Source: Pseudomonadales bacterium
GTDB lineage: Bacteria > Pseudomonadota > Gammaproteobacteria > Pseudomonadales > IMCC2047
DNA length: 6,770 nt
NCBI GenBank assembly: GCA_021736745.1
Contig: JAIPFG010000174.1
Coordinates: 1-6,770 of the forward strand
Direction of reading: 5' to 3'
Shown here: positions 6,471-6,770 of the stretch, one piece after another
Numbering within the stretch: position 1 is the stretch's first letter
How the letters are laid out: each line of letters opens with the position of its first letter
The notes under the pieces: generated by a model
Databases searched by the model: none
What the model was told of the DNA's origin: nothing
The model's input: the letters and a program-made list of their open reading frames with translations, nothing else
Position numbers and translations under genes: made by a program

Positions 6471-6533
6471 AAAAAATATCCAAGAGAAAATTAACGAAAC
6501 CATTTAAAGCGCTGACGTGTAAACAAGTATCAA

Positions 6534-6569
6534 CAAAAAAACATCGCCTGTAAGCCGCGATGTCAGGCG
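6534..6569 (-). terminator. Minus-strand intrinsic terminator, possibly an attenuator
   Basis: On the minus strand ACATCGC (6563-6557) and GCGATGT (6547-6541) form a perfect seven-pair stem with a nine-base loop, directly followed by seven T (6540-6534): a good rho-independent terminator. An overlapping stem CGCCTG (6569-6564) with CAGGCG (6550-6545) shares bases with it and cannot form at the same time. A third stem, GGCGC/GCGCC (6594-6590 with 6570-6566), overlaps the second. It points toward manD but lies some 285 bases before its start, so it would end a leader or a small RNA. No such T-run exists on the plus strand. Confidence 0.6.
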
Positions 6570-6614
6570 CTTAATTCGCTAAACAAATGGCGCCGTTTAA
6601 AAACTTGCTATATC

Positions 6615-6630
6615 ATTAATCCCATAATTA
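6615..6630. promoter_or_regulatory. Palindrome ATTAAT-CCC-ATAATTA, possible operator, copy 2
   Basis: This is the inverted counterpart of the 6456-6470 dyad: ATTAATCCCAT (6615-6625) is the exact reverse complement of 6460-6470, and the right arm is slightly degenerate. It lies 22 bases before the regulator start codon, where binding could block the regulator's own expression. Confidence 0.35.
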
Positions 6631-6651
6631 ACTCATGTCGGATTCTTAAAC

Positions 6652-6770
6652 ATGGAGACACAACCGAAACCCAACTCACGCAGACAAGTCCCTTATGTGG
6701 TGCAACGCCTTGGCAAACAGATAATTTCTGGCGAATATGATTCAGGGCAGACGCTCCCTATTGAGCCGGA
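6652..6770 (+). CDS. GntR-family transcriptional regulator, FadR-like (N-terminal part, cut by window edge)
   Basis: The first 39 codons are present and the gene continues past 6770. After a short polar N-terminus the sequence is PYVVQRLGKQIISGEYDSGQ and then TLPIEP, the standard opening of a GntR winged helix-turn-helix domain: first helix, G-x-Y/F-x-x-G-x-x-L-P and the following glutamate. The effector domain is missing, so the FCD/FadR subfamily is inferred from the LG-x-x-I-x-x-G form and from context; UxuR, ExuR and other sugar-acid regulators belong there. The ATG is the first possible start, since an in-frame stop lies at 6625-6627; only a weak GGA precedes it. It diverges from manD and is the obvious candidate to control the cluster, probably by responding to a sugar acid or pathway intermediate. 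Confidence 0.85.
   Translation, partial: METQPKPNSRRQVPYVVQRLGKQIISGEYDSGQTLPIEP

Larger units (their letters stand above)
6249..6651. other. Divergent intergenic region between manD and the GntR-type regulator
   Basis: This 403-base, A+T-rich stretch holds no open frame with a good ribosome binding site or a recognisable product. It contains the control elements listed separately: a candidate leftward promoter, a leader hairpin, two related palindromes and a minus-strand terminator-like structure. It is long for a simple divergent promoter pair, which leaves room for a leader RNA or a small RNA. Confidence 0.6.

Noticed and set aside
6609..6627. Five-codon minus-strand mini-frame (MGLMI) just upstream of the attenuator-like structure
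   Set aside because: It is too short, has only a weak GAG upstream and overlaps the palindrome; it is not enough to claim a leader peptide.
1..6770. Mobile element, CRISPR array, phage or tRNA genes
   Set aside because: I saw no transposase, integrase, regularly spaced repeats, target duplications or cloverleaf-forming sequence anywhere in the window.

Overview
The window looks like chromosomal DNA of a Gram-negative proteobacterium, most likely a marine or environmental gammaproteobacterium. The reasons are moderate G+C (somewhat under 50% by eye), good Shine-Dalgarno sites, a Tat-type signal peptide and an overall style of enzymes familiar from that group. The assignment is by impression only; there is no rRNA or marker gene to anchor it.

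Layout. Nearly everything is one leftward (minus-strand) gene cluster, transcribed from about 6.4 kb toward base 1. In transcription order it contains: a D-mannonate dehydratase of the enolase superfamily (ManD/RspA group, 6248-5040); a CrtI/PYROXD2-like FAD oxidoreductase (5001-3418); after a 187-base gap with a strong hairpin and a possible internal promoter, a nitrilase-superfamily C-N hydrolase (3230-2079); a small, basic, single-helix membrane protein of unknown function (2063-1800); an acetolactate-synthase-like ThDP enzyme (1763-120); and the first 31 codons of a Tat-exported protein that runs off the left edge (94-1). Apart from the gap after the oxidoreductase, spacings are 15 to 38 bases, as in an operon. 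On the right, reading away from the cluster, begins a GntR-family (FadR-like) regulator (6652-6770, cut by the window edge).

The 403-base region between manD and the regulator has no convincing gene but much structure: two copies of an ATTAAT-GGG-ATTAAT type palindrome in opposite orientation, a candidate leftward promoter followed by a leader hairpin, and a minus-strand hairpin plus seven-T run that looks like an intrinsic terminator overlapped by two alternative stems, possibly an attenuator.

How the genes may work together. ManD turns D-mannonate (sometimes D-gluconate) into 2-keto-3-deoxygluconate, and a divergent GntR regulator is the usual companion of sugar-acid genes. The other members (C-N hydrolase, flavin oxidoreductase, ThDP carboligase/decarboxylase, Tat-exported protein) are not the usual UxuB/KdgK/KdgA partners. 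The set therefore suggests an uncharacterised catabolic pathway, perhaps for a nitrogen-containing or amidated sugar-acid-like compound. That pathway is inference; the family assignments of the individual enzymes are well supported by motifs.
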